Shown piece after piece: positions 1 to 9,286 of a stretch of DNA of 21,813 nt. Each line of letters starts with the position of its first letter. Position 1 is the stretch's first letter. A program made the position numbers and the translations under genes. The notes below the pieces were generated by a model. The model searched no databases. It was not told the DNA's origin and saw only the letters and a list, made by a program, of their open reading frames with translations. This DNA comes from Oppiella nova (Eukaryota; Arthropoda; Arachnida; Sarcoptiformes; Oppiidae): assembly GCA_905397405.1 (NCBI GenBank), contig CAJPVJ010000653.1, positions 1 to 21,813 of the forward strand. The letters are read 5' to 3'.

Positions 1-297
1 TTCTAATTATTTATGTGATTCTCATTTATATCGTGTGTCTTATGATTACATCTATGGTTCATATGGTCCTAACTTGGAGTGAGTCCTACCACCAAATAAT
101 AGCCCAAAATATGATTAAATTAATAATAATTATAATTATTGTCTGTATTGATAGGAACGGAGGAAATACAACATATCATTGGTCTCTATAATGAATATTA
201 CAAAACAGAGTTCAGTAAATCCCCTGCAAATAAAAACAATGAGAAATTGGCGGCGCCTCCCATTAGTAGGCGAACCAAAACAGTCAAACGGAAATGA
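1..297 (+). CDS. 3' end of an unidentified membrane-protein gene (two exons, 5' end outside window)
   Basis: Two exons, 1-78 and 155-297, joined across a 76-base intron with a strong donor (GTGAGT at 79) and acceptor (TAG at 152-154). The join is phase 1 and makes an Arg codon. The first exon reads as a strongly hydrophobic stretch (core VILIYIVCLMITSM), most simply a final transmembrane helix. The second exon gives a hydrophilic tail (TEEIQHIIGLYNEYY, then a Lys/Arg-rich end RRTKTVKRK) and stops at TGA 295-297. The tail would probably be cytosolic by the positive-inside rule. About 72 residues are visible. I do not recognise the family; a multi-pass receptor or transporter would fit, but nothing here identifies it. 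The codon frame stays open across both exons, which supports a real gene. Confidence 0.6.
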
Positions 298-305
298 GTT
301 AAACA

Positions 306-311
306 AATAAA
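306..311 (+). terminator. polyadenylation signal AATAAA
   Basis: A canonical AATAAA lies 8 bases after the stop codon of the membrane-protein exon. Other AT-rich hexamers follow near 405, so the real cleavage site could be either. Confidence 0.5.
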
Positions 312-1473
312 GACAACAAATGCTAATTCTTCTAATATTTAAATTACAAAATATTGCTCATTTATATAAATTATCTCTTAAATTTTTAAATAAATTTCAT
401 TTGTAATAAAATATATATTTGTGACAAGTTTGCAAGAATTTATATCAAGAATATCAATCTACTTAACCTTTAGATGATATTAATATAAATGTGTATAAAA
501 TATATAATACAATTATTTGGTCATTCAAACATGCATGCATGTCATATGCTAGTAAATAAATGCATATTTCATTAGATTCTTGTTATATCTATACTTATAA
601 TATAATATACTGTATATAATGAGGTATTTCTGCATTCAAATGTTAGCCAAATTCTTATCCAATGACTCAATAAAATGTAATAAATGCATTGGTAAGTCAT
701 AAACAAATCTAATTTATTTTAGGCATAATTTGCGGTAAAAGTGCAATACTTTTGTATATGGTTTACCGTATTCTTAAAATAATGAAAATAATTTGCTCAC
801 AAAATCGCTTGAAATGAATGAAACTATAAATGAATATCAAATTTCTCTCATAATAGATAAATGAATAGTAGAAGTAATATAATAAGACATATTTTGTGTG
901 CCATTCAATTGCCAATCATAATAGTCGTAAAGCCGGTGTTTATTACAAATCGATAAAAATTTTAAATGTCATTAAATCATAAAAGAATTACTATTTCTTA
1001 TAGTAATAATAAAAGCCATACAAATATATCACAAGAAGTGGTAATTACTGTCTATTTTGTTTGACTAATAGAAATAATTCCCATTAATTCATTGAAATAC
1101 TACACTTACTTATTAAACTTATAGCAATTTGTTATAGTAGACTCTTGTAATGAATTTTGTTTAAGAGATTCAAATGACATTTATGTAAAGCTGTTTTAAT
1201 TAGATTTTGATTCAATTATCAATTATAAGGACATATGACTTCTTATAGTACTTTGCATTCAAATTCATGAATAATTTGAGTGAATAAAGAAAATCTTATT
1301 ATAAATGCCAAAACACATCAATGAATACATTATAAGTGATATTTAAAAGTATTTTCAATTAGTCTCGCTTGAATTGCAATGCAATATATGAGACATACAT
1401 TTGCAATATTCCTAACGCCTCTGAAAATTTTTAACATTCACTACAAAATTTATAATTCATTCGTGAAGTACAG

Positions 1474-1475
<2 letters not shown>

Positions 1476-1509
<34 letters not shown>
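1476..1509. repeat. (TC)17 microsatellite
   Basis: Seventeen uninterrupted TC units. The open frame across it only reflects Ser-Leu repeats from this array. Confidence 0.95.
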
Positions 1510-1512
<3 letters not shown>

Positions 1513-1741
1513 TTCATTATTTAAGCAATTTTTGTGTTCAATCGGAGAGAATAAACTCGATTACAATACAATTGTGCAAAAATTTGAAATGCATTGCAAT
1601 TTTCAGGTTATTTTTGTCGAAACTATAATAAAACTAAATAAGTGAAAGATTTTCGCTAAATTTTATTTGTTTTTTGTTTCAATTGCGAACAAAATTTATT
1701 ACTTTTATTTCTTATTGTTTTATCGGAATCGATTTTAAATC

Positions 1742-1760
1742 AGAGAGAGAGAGAGAGAGA
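1742..1760. repeat. (AG)n microsatellite
   Basis: Nineteen bases of alternating A and G, about 230 bases from the (TC)17 array and of opposite strand composition. Confidence 0.9.
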
Positions 1761-2297
1761 CTGAACATTGAGTTCAGATTTTTTATTTGGTGTTAAAGTT
1801 TTTGTTAAATTCTAACAATGATAAATAGTATTGACATTTAGCCATGTATTTGTAAAGGTTTATTAAAATTACAGTGTTATATAAAAATCCACTATAAACT
1901 GATATGTTTTTCAATTTTAAATTGCAATTTATATATTTATTTTTAATTGATGACTTCAGTCCATCATTAAATAAATCATTATTTTTGATCATTAGTTAAT
2001 GATTAGACACAGAGAATTGAGTCCTAACTACAACTTTCTATTTATTGATAAAAATCCTATTTCTAATGATATTGTTTTAAAACTTTGATAAATATTTTTC
2101 AATTCGATTAGAGAATAGAAAGAAGTAAGATCATTTATCAAACTTTTGAGATCTCCAATGATTATAATGTTTGCAGCGATGATCTTTTGATAAATGGTTA
2201 GTAATGTCAAGCATTTATAGCCAATCAATCATTTGCTAATAAATATTTTCATCGGACACATTCCTCGTGATAAATCAGTCTCTTATTCTGGGAATAA

Positions 2298-2311
2298 ACA
2301 GAATATTCTGT
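2298..2311. promoter_or_regulatory. 14-base perfect palindrome, copy 1
   Basis: ACAGAATATTCTGT. The core nGAAnnTTCn resembles two head-to-head heat-shock-factor half sites, but a classical element needs a third unit at 5-base spacing and none is present. Exact copies lie at 4571 and 7479, with imperfect ones at 3495, 4676 and 6014. Function is not known. Confidence 0.35.
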
Positions 2312-2984
2312 ATGTTCTGTAAGACTTAAAAAACAAAACTCTACTCAATTTCGGTGTCAATAACATAACACATATTTCTTGTGCACATTCTTTCATCCAA
2401 TTTCTATACAAACATTTTTATTTATTATTTTATTTTCCACTAAAAGAATAATCATTTTATAGCAAATTCTTTGACGGCCAATAATGACAGCAAATATTGA
2501 ATGTGTAGACAATTTTGGCATTCATTTCAATTAAGTCGAGTGGAAAAGTGTTAGCAAAACGATTAGCAAATAGCACGGCATCCAAAAGGCGACCGATTTT
2601 TGTGTTGAAATCTAATCTTTAAATTGATTGAAGAGTTGACTCAATGAACTGCGAGTCTCTCTACTATTTCTTGTGTACGACTATCGTATAGATATCTTAA
2701 ACAGATATACAATGGAAAAGTTGGTCAACTTTTTGCCCATTTATTAGTGTAAGTGAAAGGGACTGAAAGGCAATGGAATCGAAAAGGGAAGCAAAGAAAA
2801 AGGAAACCATTGAATGCTGTAATCAATGAAAAGAATGGCCAAAACGAGTCGTTATAAAGAGTTTTTCAGTCATAGAAAGAAAAGCTAAAACTCTAAGGAA
2901 AATGCAATCAAAAGCATAAGAAGCCAATGATTTAGTGAAATAGACTGCACTGAAGGGATGCGGCACTAAAAGGCATTTCCAAAT

Positions 2985-3019
<35 letters not shown>
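2985..3019. repeat. (GA)n microsatellite
   Basis: Thirty-five bases of GA units with one interruption (AA near 3011), at the end of a longer purine-rich tract. Confidence 0.9.
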
Positions 3020-3270
3020 CAACTTTATTGGCAGAGGAGCTATAGATTACTTAATGAGCCTAAAAAGTGATATCATATGAGAGAGGTGTAGGAGTTTGTG
3101 AAAGCGGTGGCGTTCACTGATTCAGTGATTTATCACAAACACAGGCACCGAATGAATGGAAAGTCTAGCCGACGAAAAAACACACAACAAAATAAAACAA
3201 AACAAAAAAATGGGTGAACAACAGCTGCTCTCGACTCCAAAATATTGATCCGAAAATATTTATTAGAGCG

Positions 3271-3294
3271 GAGAGAGAGAGAGAGAGAGAGAGA
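3271..3294. repeat. (GA)12 microsatellite
   Basis: Twelve uninterrupted GA units. Confidence 0.95.
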
Positions 3295-4570
3295 AGAATA
3301 GAGATTTCTACTGTACTTATAATATATGATATCTTATATGAAATGTGAACGAAATTATTCCCTCTTTTCTCTCTTTTTCTTTCGAGTCTTTGGCGAAAAA
3401 ACTTTTTTATTTCTCGTATATAATGAGAATAATGTGACGAAAATATTCTATGGTTTTTGTTGCTCTCATAATACCATTTGAATGCAATAATACTGCAGAA
3501 TATTCTGTGGCGTTAAGCAAAACGAGATTAAATTAGATAACAAATTCTTTTGACACATCAATAGACACTCTCAAGACATTCAAATTAGATTCCGATTCAT
3601 GTATTCGTTTGCTATATTGAATGGAAAGACCCTCTCATTAGTCTTGGATTCAATGGATTTATTTTTCGCTTAAAACTGCTTATATTTTTCGCGAGAAAAT
3701 ATTTTCTCTTTATATTAGTATTCCTTTTATTCGTAAATAGAAATAAATTTTATTCCCATATAATAACAACACAATTCCCATTATATTCGCGATTCTCTCA
3801 CTACATTTCATTCACTGTATACTGTATTTTGTTTTTGATTTTTATTATTATCTCTTTTTTATGCTAAACTACTAATCAACACATCACTGACTAACTGGCA
3901 ATAAATCACTTTTTTGTATTTCAATTGAAAATTAATTCAGTTAACCATAAATGCTGATACACTGAATCGCCTGCACCATTATAACGACCTCAACAATAAT
4001 TGATTCATTGCATTTTTAAAACTCAAAAATTATAAAATAGAAAGGATTATAATGAAGTATTTGTTTTTAAAACAGTAGCTTAAAATATGCTGAAAGACTA
4101 ATATTTGTTTTAAATTAACAATTTTTATAAATAGATTCTTATAAATTAATTCTTTGTGTTCGCCATAAAATGTTTGCCAAACTTTAAGACAGATTTACTT
4201 AAAATAAAAATATATATCCATCTCATTTATTATAAAAATCATACGGCGAACATTTTTGCACAAAAACTAAATAAACAAACCTTTTTTGGCGAGTAATTCA
4301 CGATTGAAATCGTATAAAATATGCAACATTTGATTAATGGCTTATTTTTATGTATAAAATTCGTACGGAATATATAAAAAGAAATTTAGTAAAATATTTT
4401 TCAATCTTTCATGTGTTGCGAACACTATTCAAAGCAAACTTTTCCGCACTTTTTCTATTATATGATACATACACTGTATCTAAGGCTAAGGGATACATAC
4501 AAAATATATTATACAACTCATACACGATATGATGCGATGCAACATATTTTAAATTAAGTCTACCGTCAAA

Positions 4571-4584
4571 ACAGAATATTCTGT
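4571..4584. promoter_or_regulatory. 14-base perfect palindrome, copy 2
   Basis: Exact ACAGAATATTCTGT. A related 12/14 copy follows about 105 bases downstream at 4676-4689, and a half copy at 4689-4702. Confidence 0.35.
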
Positions 4585-5693
4585 ATAAAACTTATATATA
4601 AGAAAAATTCTTTAAATCTCTGAACACTTATTATAAATTGAAAAAAATTCTATTCATTCTTAGATATAGAATATTACAGAATATTCTCACAGAATATTAT
4701 AATTTATAATAACATAGCCATGCAATTGAGGGTTAGAAAGAATGTCACATAAAAATATATTAATACTTTAACGCATATGTTATTCAATTTATTCGCATTT
4801 ATAGATAAGTTGTATTATAAATGAAATTTTTTTGTCAACGAGAGAAACTCATAACAAGTCATTTAAATTGACGTTAAATAACGAGGCGTTAAAGGCGTTG
4901 CATAGCCATGAGTGACAAAAAATGGGTTTAATTTCCGAAATACATATTTTCTCTATTTTTCATCCATTCGTTGATAAAAAAGAAAGACTTAAACCCCAAA
5001 AAATACTGCCATAACTTGTGATGCTATTAATCATAACATAGCAAAAAGGCAAGATTTGATCCCAAAGTTTTGACACAAATTTCTACCCCCACTTTTGCTG
5101 TGAAAACAGTTAAGTACTGCCAGAGAGAAAGTGGTTTTGATATCCAGTTATGGAAAGGCGTTGACGACAAGAATTTCACTTTTAAAAATTTGTATTTCAT
5201 ATTTAAGCAACAATTTTTGCCGTATTCTCTAAACACTCTCACTAATCAAATATTTGTGGAAATTCTTGTTGTCAACTCTGGTGTGGACTACTCGTGAAAA
5301 TGTGAATTACGGCTAAAATATTTGCCATCAATATATTTATTATTATGATATGAGAGAAAAGTTGGCTATAATTCCTCCCGTATTTTGTTCTCAAAACCTT
5401 ATCTTTATATACAGTATATATTTATTTTCATTTCTAAAGCCTCTCTCAATCCTTTGCTGTAGAAAAGTATTTTTTATTATTATTTTTCTTTTATAACAAA
5501 TGAAATTCTATATAAACTACGGTAACATTATAACGTCAGTGAAGTAGTACAGTATATAGTGAATATAAATAAAAATGTTATCAATAAATGGATTTCAAGA
5601 CATTGAAGAATAAAGTTCTTCATCTTTAAGAATAAGGACATAAATCTATTGAAGTGAACCGTTCGGCCCAAAAATACTAGTAACAGAGCTGCT

Positions 5694-5697
<4 letters not shown>

Positions 5698-5735
<38 letters not shown>

Positions 5736-5745
5736 GAGAGAGAGA
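5698..5745. repeat. (GA)n microsatellite, one interruption
   Basis: Forty-eight bases of GA units broken once by a C near 5728. It is the longest such array in the window. Confidence 0.95.
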
Positions 5746-6090
5746 TGGCATTTCTGTGCGCAGGAACCCATGTCTCACTCAAAACTACTAAACTAACTAA
5801 AAGACATCACTAGTAGTTCCACACAATTATTGATCGTATGTTTTATATACCATGAGATGAGTTGAGAGGCAATGACTACAAACCATACGACTGAGTGAGA
5901 GGAGAGAGTGTTGTGTGTACTCTAACTGTACGTCTTGTATGTCTACCACTGATGCCGACGTATAATTCAATACTAGCGCCAGAACTGGAGAGTCCGACAA
6001 ATCTGTTATATAAGGAGAATATTCTGTCAGACAATTCACTTGTGCTGAAAGTTCTTGAAATTCTTATATATATACACAGCTCTGTCTGTC

Positions 6091-6127
6091 TATAAAGCAG
6101 TTATCATTAGTTGCAAACTTAATCATT
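6091..6127 (+). promoter_or_regulatory. possible TATA/initiator core promoter
   Basis: TATAAA at 6091-6096 is followed about 34 bases later by TCATTAG, close to the arthropod initiator TCAKTY. A strong splice donor (GTAAGT at 6513) and a pyrimidine-rich acceptor (TTTTGCAG ending at 6571) downstream would define a 59-base intron. Together they could mark a non-coding 5' exon, perhaps of the OAF gene 3 kb away, or an unrelated transcript. The only nearby ATG frame (6187) is 13 codons long. This is pattern matching only. Confidence 0.2.
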
Positions 6128-6571
6128 AGTTTCAAGAGTTTTATCGTCTTTATTGTGTTAACAAAGATTTACATTCAAGTGCTGCGATGTGTTTGAAACT
6201 ATTTTTAAAACAAATTCTCGATTCATGAATATATATTCACCAACAAAACACTGTAACTGTGTGTTGGATTTAATCAGTTTTCAGTTCATTATAATAATGG
6301 GCATTTCGGATGTAAAACTCTAATAGTAAGTGTCCATAAAAGTTGAGCGCATAATACGCGAAACACACATTTGTCTATCATTGTATTCAATTCAAACAAA
6401 TTTATTGAAAATAATAATAATCGTAAAAATAATAAAATTCTCACAAATCGTATGTAACAGTGTGTTTGGGATAGAGAATCAATTTTACTGTAACTATAAT
6501 TCTCGCAGAAAAGTAAGTACAATATTATATATATTTTTTTCATTTTTCTTATAAAGTTAATGGTTTTGCAG

Positions 6572-7558
6572 AAAAAACACGAGAGTATGAAAGGATAGGA
6601 AAACTTTTTTCTATCATCTCTTTTATGTCGATTCAGTCGAAAGAGTCATTCAAATAATTTGTTTTTTTCGACTCAATTCCTATTCCCAGTATTTCTTTCT
6701 TACATCCATTGCCTTCCAGTGACTCTGCGATAAAACATTCAAACTTTCTTTTCATACATCTTATCATAACTTATAATAAATTTCTTTTACCCTACATTTC
6801 CGTCTACTTTTTTTTTACGTGAATTTGTATTTAATTTAAATACAATTTTCATGCATAACCTCTCAGAGCAATGGCATCACATGTATAATCAATTCATTTA
6901 TTATTCAATTCTGTCTTTTGTAATAGAAGTAGTAATCCTTCAAAATCTAATAAATAATTAAATCTCAAACTAAATAAAGTCTTATTTGCCAATCGATATA
7001 ACATTTACCTTACAATATAGTAGTGCCTTATTCAGTGTACAACCGGTAATACTTGTGCATATAAAATGTGCTGTATGAAGATTTTATTCCCAGCTAAATT
7101 AATATTAATATATTAAGCACGATGGAGATTCAGTTAAATTACAATAAGAGCTATAAATATTTAAAGTCACATGCAAAAAGACTATTCATAAAATAAATAT
7201 ACATTTGAACTTAAAAGTGAATGGCATATTATAATCAAAAAGTAATTCACTTAACGTATGCTTAAATAAAATACAAACTTATACTGTATTATTCTCTAAC
7301 CTTTGATAATAATTCAAATAAACAAACAAAAATATAAAAATCAAACAAAAAGAAAAGAGTATTTATATAAAATGAGTTTTTATGTTATTTTTCAAAATTT
7401 GTATAAGTTTATATCTATTTTGGTCCCCAAACATAGTATATACATATTTATATTAAAATTACATTTGCAAAACGCCGCACAGAATATTCTGTACAGTAAT
7501 ACAAATTGAATGAATCGTTTACTAGAGAGCCTTAAACGCATAGGCAATGCAAACAGCA
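6572..7558. other. AT-rich spacer, no gene seen
   Basis: Open frames are below about 70 codons and have the composition of random AT-rich DNA. I see no repeat pair beyond the palindrome at 7479. Confidence 0.6.
7479..7492. promoter_or_regulatory. 14-base perfect palindrome, copy 3
   Basis: Exact ACAGAATATTCTGT, 67 bases before the start of the unusual repeat complex at 7559. No gene is close enough to assign it a target. Confidence 0.35.
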
Positions 7559-7686
7559 AACTTCACTTCTGAAACTTGTCGTCAAGTCATGTGTATTACA
7601 GTTGGTAATTAATGGTCTGAAAATTTGGTTTATTTATTGTTTTCACAAACTTAACTATATTAAATATTTATTGTGTCAGTAATCAG
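7559..7686 (+). repeat. repeat block A (source of a complement-only copy)
   Basis: Non-coding. This block lies directly before block B. Its partner upstream of the second B copy (8725-8852) is not the same sequence and not its reverse complement; it is the plain base-by-base complement, matching 127 of 128 positions by my hand count. The fixed offset to the partner is 1166 bases, the same as for block B. Confidence 0.85.
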
Positions 7687-7814
7687 GTATAATTAGCAAA
7701 AAATATTATAAAAACAAAACCCACAAACATATTACAAATAGCGAGCGGCGCCTGTATCTCATAAATGGTTGAGTCGATTGTCAGTGCAATGCAAACACAC
7801 ATTGCATTTGAAAG
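7687..7814 (+). repeat. direct repeat block B, copy 1
   Basis: An ordinary direct repeat of 8853-8979, differing by one base in an A run and one C/T substitution. It contains a GC-richer core (GCGAGCGGCGCCTG). It has no ORF and no terminal inverted repeats, so I cannot assign a transposon family. Confidence 0.9.
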
Positions 7815-8019
7815 TTTGCACTTCGTCTCTGAATGATAAAAGGGAAGTGTATATTACAATGTACAAAAACCGGGAAATACCTAAGTTATCACATACAGCA
7901 TTACCAGTCTGTCAATAATAACACTTATGTATAACTCACTATTTTGACATTTAAATTCATTTTAAATCAAGATGTGTTTGATTCATATATAACTTTCGAC
8001 GAGGAGTCCGAATATATAA
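7815..8019. other. non-coding spacer inside repeat complex
   Basis: AT-rich sequence between block B and the palindromic repeat family. I find no partner for most of it. The last 40 bases resemble 8401-8441 weakly, as an upstream extension of the direct repeat. Confidence 0.5.
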
Positions 8020-8100
8020 CTTGTATTGTCCTGTGACTTCGGATTCGACCGCAGTGACCACTTTTATCGGGTCAACTTTCATTATAAATATGCACATGTG
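8020..8100 (+). repeat. dispersed repeat unit, copy X1
   Basis: Direct diverged copy of 8442-8524 at an offset of 423-424 bases. Shared blocks include ATTGTCCTG, GCAGTGACCA, CGGG, ATTATAAAT and CATGTG in the same order. It appears to be the outer part of a palindromic repeat family. Confidence 0.75.
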
Positions 8101-8228
8101 AATATAGTTAAGTTACCTCTTAAAATGTGATTTATGCTACCATATATACTTTTGTAACAATTGAATTTAATATAACGGCTTTTGCGGTTAAATCACATAT
8201 TTTATACTTTTAATTGTTATAAATTCAA
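8101..8228 (+). repeat. 128-base block whose exact reversal lies at 8597-8724
   Basis: Each position p equals position 16825-p with the same base, over all 128 positions (hand-checked). The match fails immediately outside both ends. The complement of this block, read left to right, continues the X1/X2 homology: 29 of its first 40 bases match 8525-8564 without gaps, including TATCAATT and AATACGATG. The block as written does not. So this block appears to have its bases swapped for their complements in place. Confidence 0.85.
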
Positions 8229-8340
8229 CAATTTTGAGTTTTTCTAAATATTATCTACATTATCGTATTCTGTGTTAAATTATCTACCAAATTGATAGAA
8301 TACATGCCAAGATTTATAAATTATAATGTTAATTTTTCCG
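8229..8340 (+). repeat. inverted-repeat arm, partner of 8491-8596
   Basis: An ordinary reverse-complement match to 8491-8596, diverged and with a small indel near 8320. The best stretch (8233-8278) has only a handful of mismatches, some of them G-T type. It shares the same symmetry centre (8412.5) as the mirror pair outside it. Confidence 0.75.
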
Positions 8341-8441
8341 TTAAATATAGTCACATTGCAAAATCATAATTTTTAATTACAGACACAACGGGTATTATGA
8401 TTAGATATAAAAGGAGATTCAGTGAGAATCTGAAAAATATA

Positions 8442-8596
8442 ATTTATATTGTCCTGAGACTTCTGGTCCGAAGGCAGTGACCAATTGTAACGGGAAAACT
8501 TAACATTATAAATCATGACATGTGTTGTATCAATTTGGAAGTGAAATTAACGCAGAATACGATGATGTAGATAAAATTTAGAAAAACTCAAATTTA
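8442..8596 (+). repeat. dispersed repeat unit, copy X2 with inner arm
   Basis: Its first part (to 8524) is a direct diverged copy of 8020-8100. Its later part (8491-8596) is the reverse complement of 8229-8340. The repeat family therefore occurs here in both orientations, as in foldback elements. Confidence 0.75.
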
Positions 8597-8724
8597 AACT
8601 TAAATATTGTTAATTTTCATATTTTATACACTAAATTGGCGTTTTCGGCAATATAATTTAAGTTAACAATGTTTTCATATATACCATCGTATTTAGTGTA
8701 AAATTCTCCATTGAATTGATATAA
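8597..8724. repeat. exact mirror (reversed, not complemented) copy of 8101-8228
   Basis: 128 of 128 bases match 8101-8228 read backwards on the same strand. The composition is mixed, so this is not a low-complexity or homopurine mirror repeat. The first base outside each end fails to match. It abuts the complement-only block at 8725. Confidence 0.9.
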
Positions 8725-8852
8725 TTGAAGTGAAGACTTTGAACAGCAGTTCAGTACACATAATGTCAACCATTAATTACCAGACTTTTAAACCAAATAA
8801 ATAACAAAAGTGTTTGAATTGATATAATTTATAAATAACACAGTCATTAGTT
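8725..8852. repeat. complement-only (not reversed) copy of 7559-7686
   Basis: Positions 8725-8851 are the complement of 7559-7685 in the same left-to-right order; position 8852 is the only mismatch. Beyond it the relation changes to an ordinary direct copy (block B). Confidence 0.9.
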
Positions 8853-8979
8853 GTATAATTAGCAAAAATATTATAAAAACAAAACTCACAAACATATTAC
8901 AAATAGCGAGCGGCGCCTGTATCTCATAAATGGTTGAGTCGATTGTCAGTGCAATGCAAACACACATTGCATTTGAAAG
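8853..8979 (+). repeat. direct repeat block B, copy 2
   Basis: 127-base direct copy of 7687-7814 with one single-base deletion and one substitution. The small divergence suggests an ordinary natural duplicate, unlike the two exact blocks to its left. Confidence 0.9.
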
Positions 8980-9161
8980 CCATTGCAAAGCATTGTATGA
9001 GTGACTCGTTTGCTATGTTTTGGCAAATGTTTTGTTTATATTTTTATTTTTAATTATATTTTATACTATTTTTTACACATTTATTCACATGTGATGATCA
9101 TCACCACCGAAGACTATGTGACCACACGGTGTCTAAACAACATGTCTTAACACACCTACTA

Positions 9162-9266
9162 ATGCAACAACAACTGTGTCTTATCCACGAAACTCACGCC
9201 AAGGATCTACTACTTGTCGACAATGAGCACACCATCGACTCGACCATTGAGTCACTGATTGACTGA
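9162..9266 (+). CDS. upstream ORF of OAF (34 codons)
   Basis: An ATG frame of 34 codons ends 20 bases before the OAF start and is out of frame with it. Its translation begins MQQQLCLIHETH and is not AT-biased like its surroundings, so its codons look more gene-like than chance. A second, 11-codon uORF (9223-9258) lies inside it in another frame. A uORF so close to the main start would be expected to reduce OAF translation. Alternatively this is coding sequence joined by splicing that I cannot see. Confidence 0.35.
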   Translation: MQQQLCLIHETHAKDLLLVDNEHTIDSTIESLID

Positions 9267-9286
9267 TCGCTAGTCATCGGGAAGTG

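Larger units (their letters stand above)
312..6085. other. gene-poor AT-rich spacer
   Basis: I find no supported coding exon in this stretch. Open frames are short, start on non-ATG codons or run through microsatellites. It contains GA/TC arrays, copies of a GAATATTC-centred palindrome, a purine-rich patch at about 2755-2960, and a perfect 8+2+8 inverted repeat at 2716-2733 (AAAAGTTG...CAACTTTT). The patch at 5034-5297 is open in both orientations but shows no start codon or domain. Confidence 0.6.

Noticed and set aside
1379-1645. 88-codon plus-strand frame
   Set aside because: It runs through the (TC)17 array and the rest is AT-rich with no domain; a composition artefact.
5027-5297. Overlapping open frames on both strands
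   Set aside because: Neither has a convincing start (the plus frame opens on TTG), splice signals or a recognisable motif, though the patch is less AT-rich than its flanks.
5528-5782. 84-codon minus-strand frame
   Set aside because: Its N-terminal third is Ser-Leu repeat from the (GA)n array; no support beyond that.
8101-8724. Mirror repeat as an H-DNA (triplex) element
   Set aside because: Triplex-forming mirror repeats need homopurine/homopyrimidine tracts; this sequence is mixed.
7687-8979. Block B pair as long terminal repeats of an element
   Set aside because: The interior has no coding capacity, and the ends show no terminal dinucleotides or target-site duplication that I can support.
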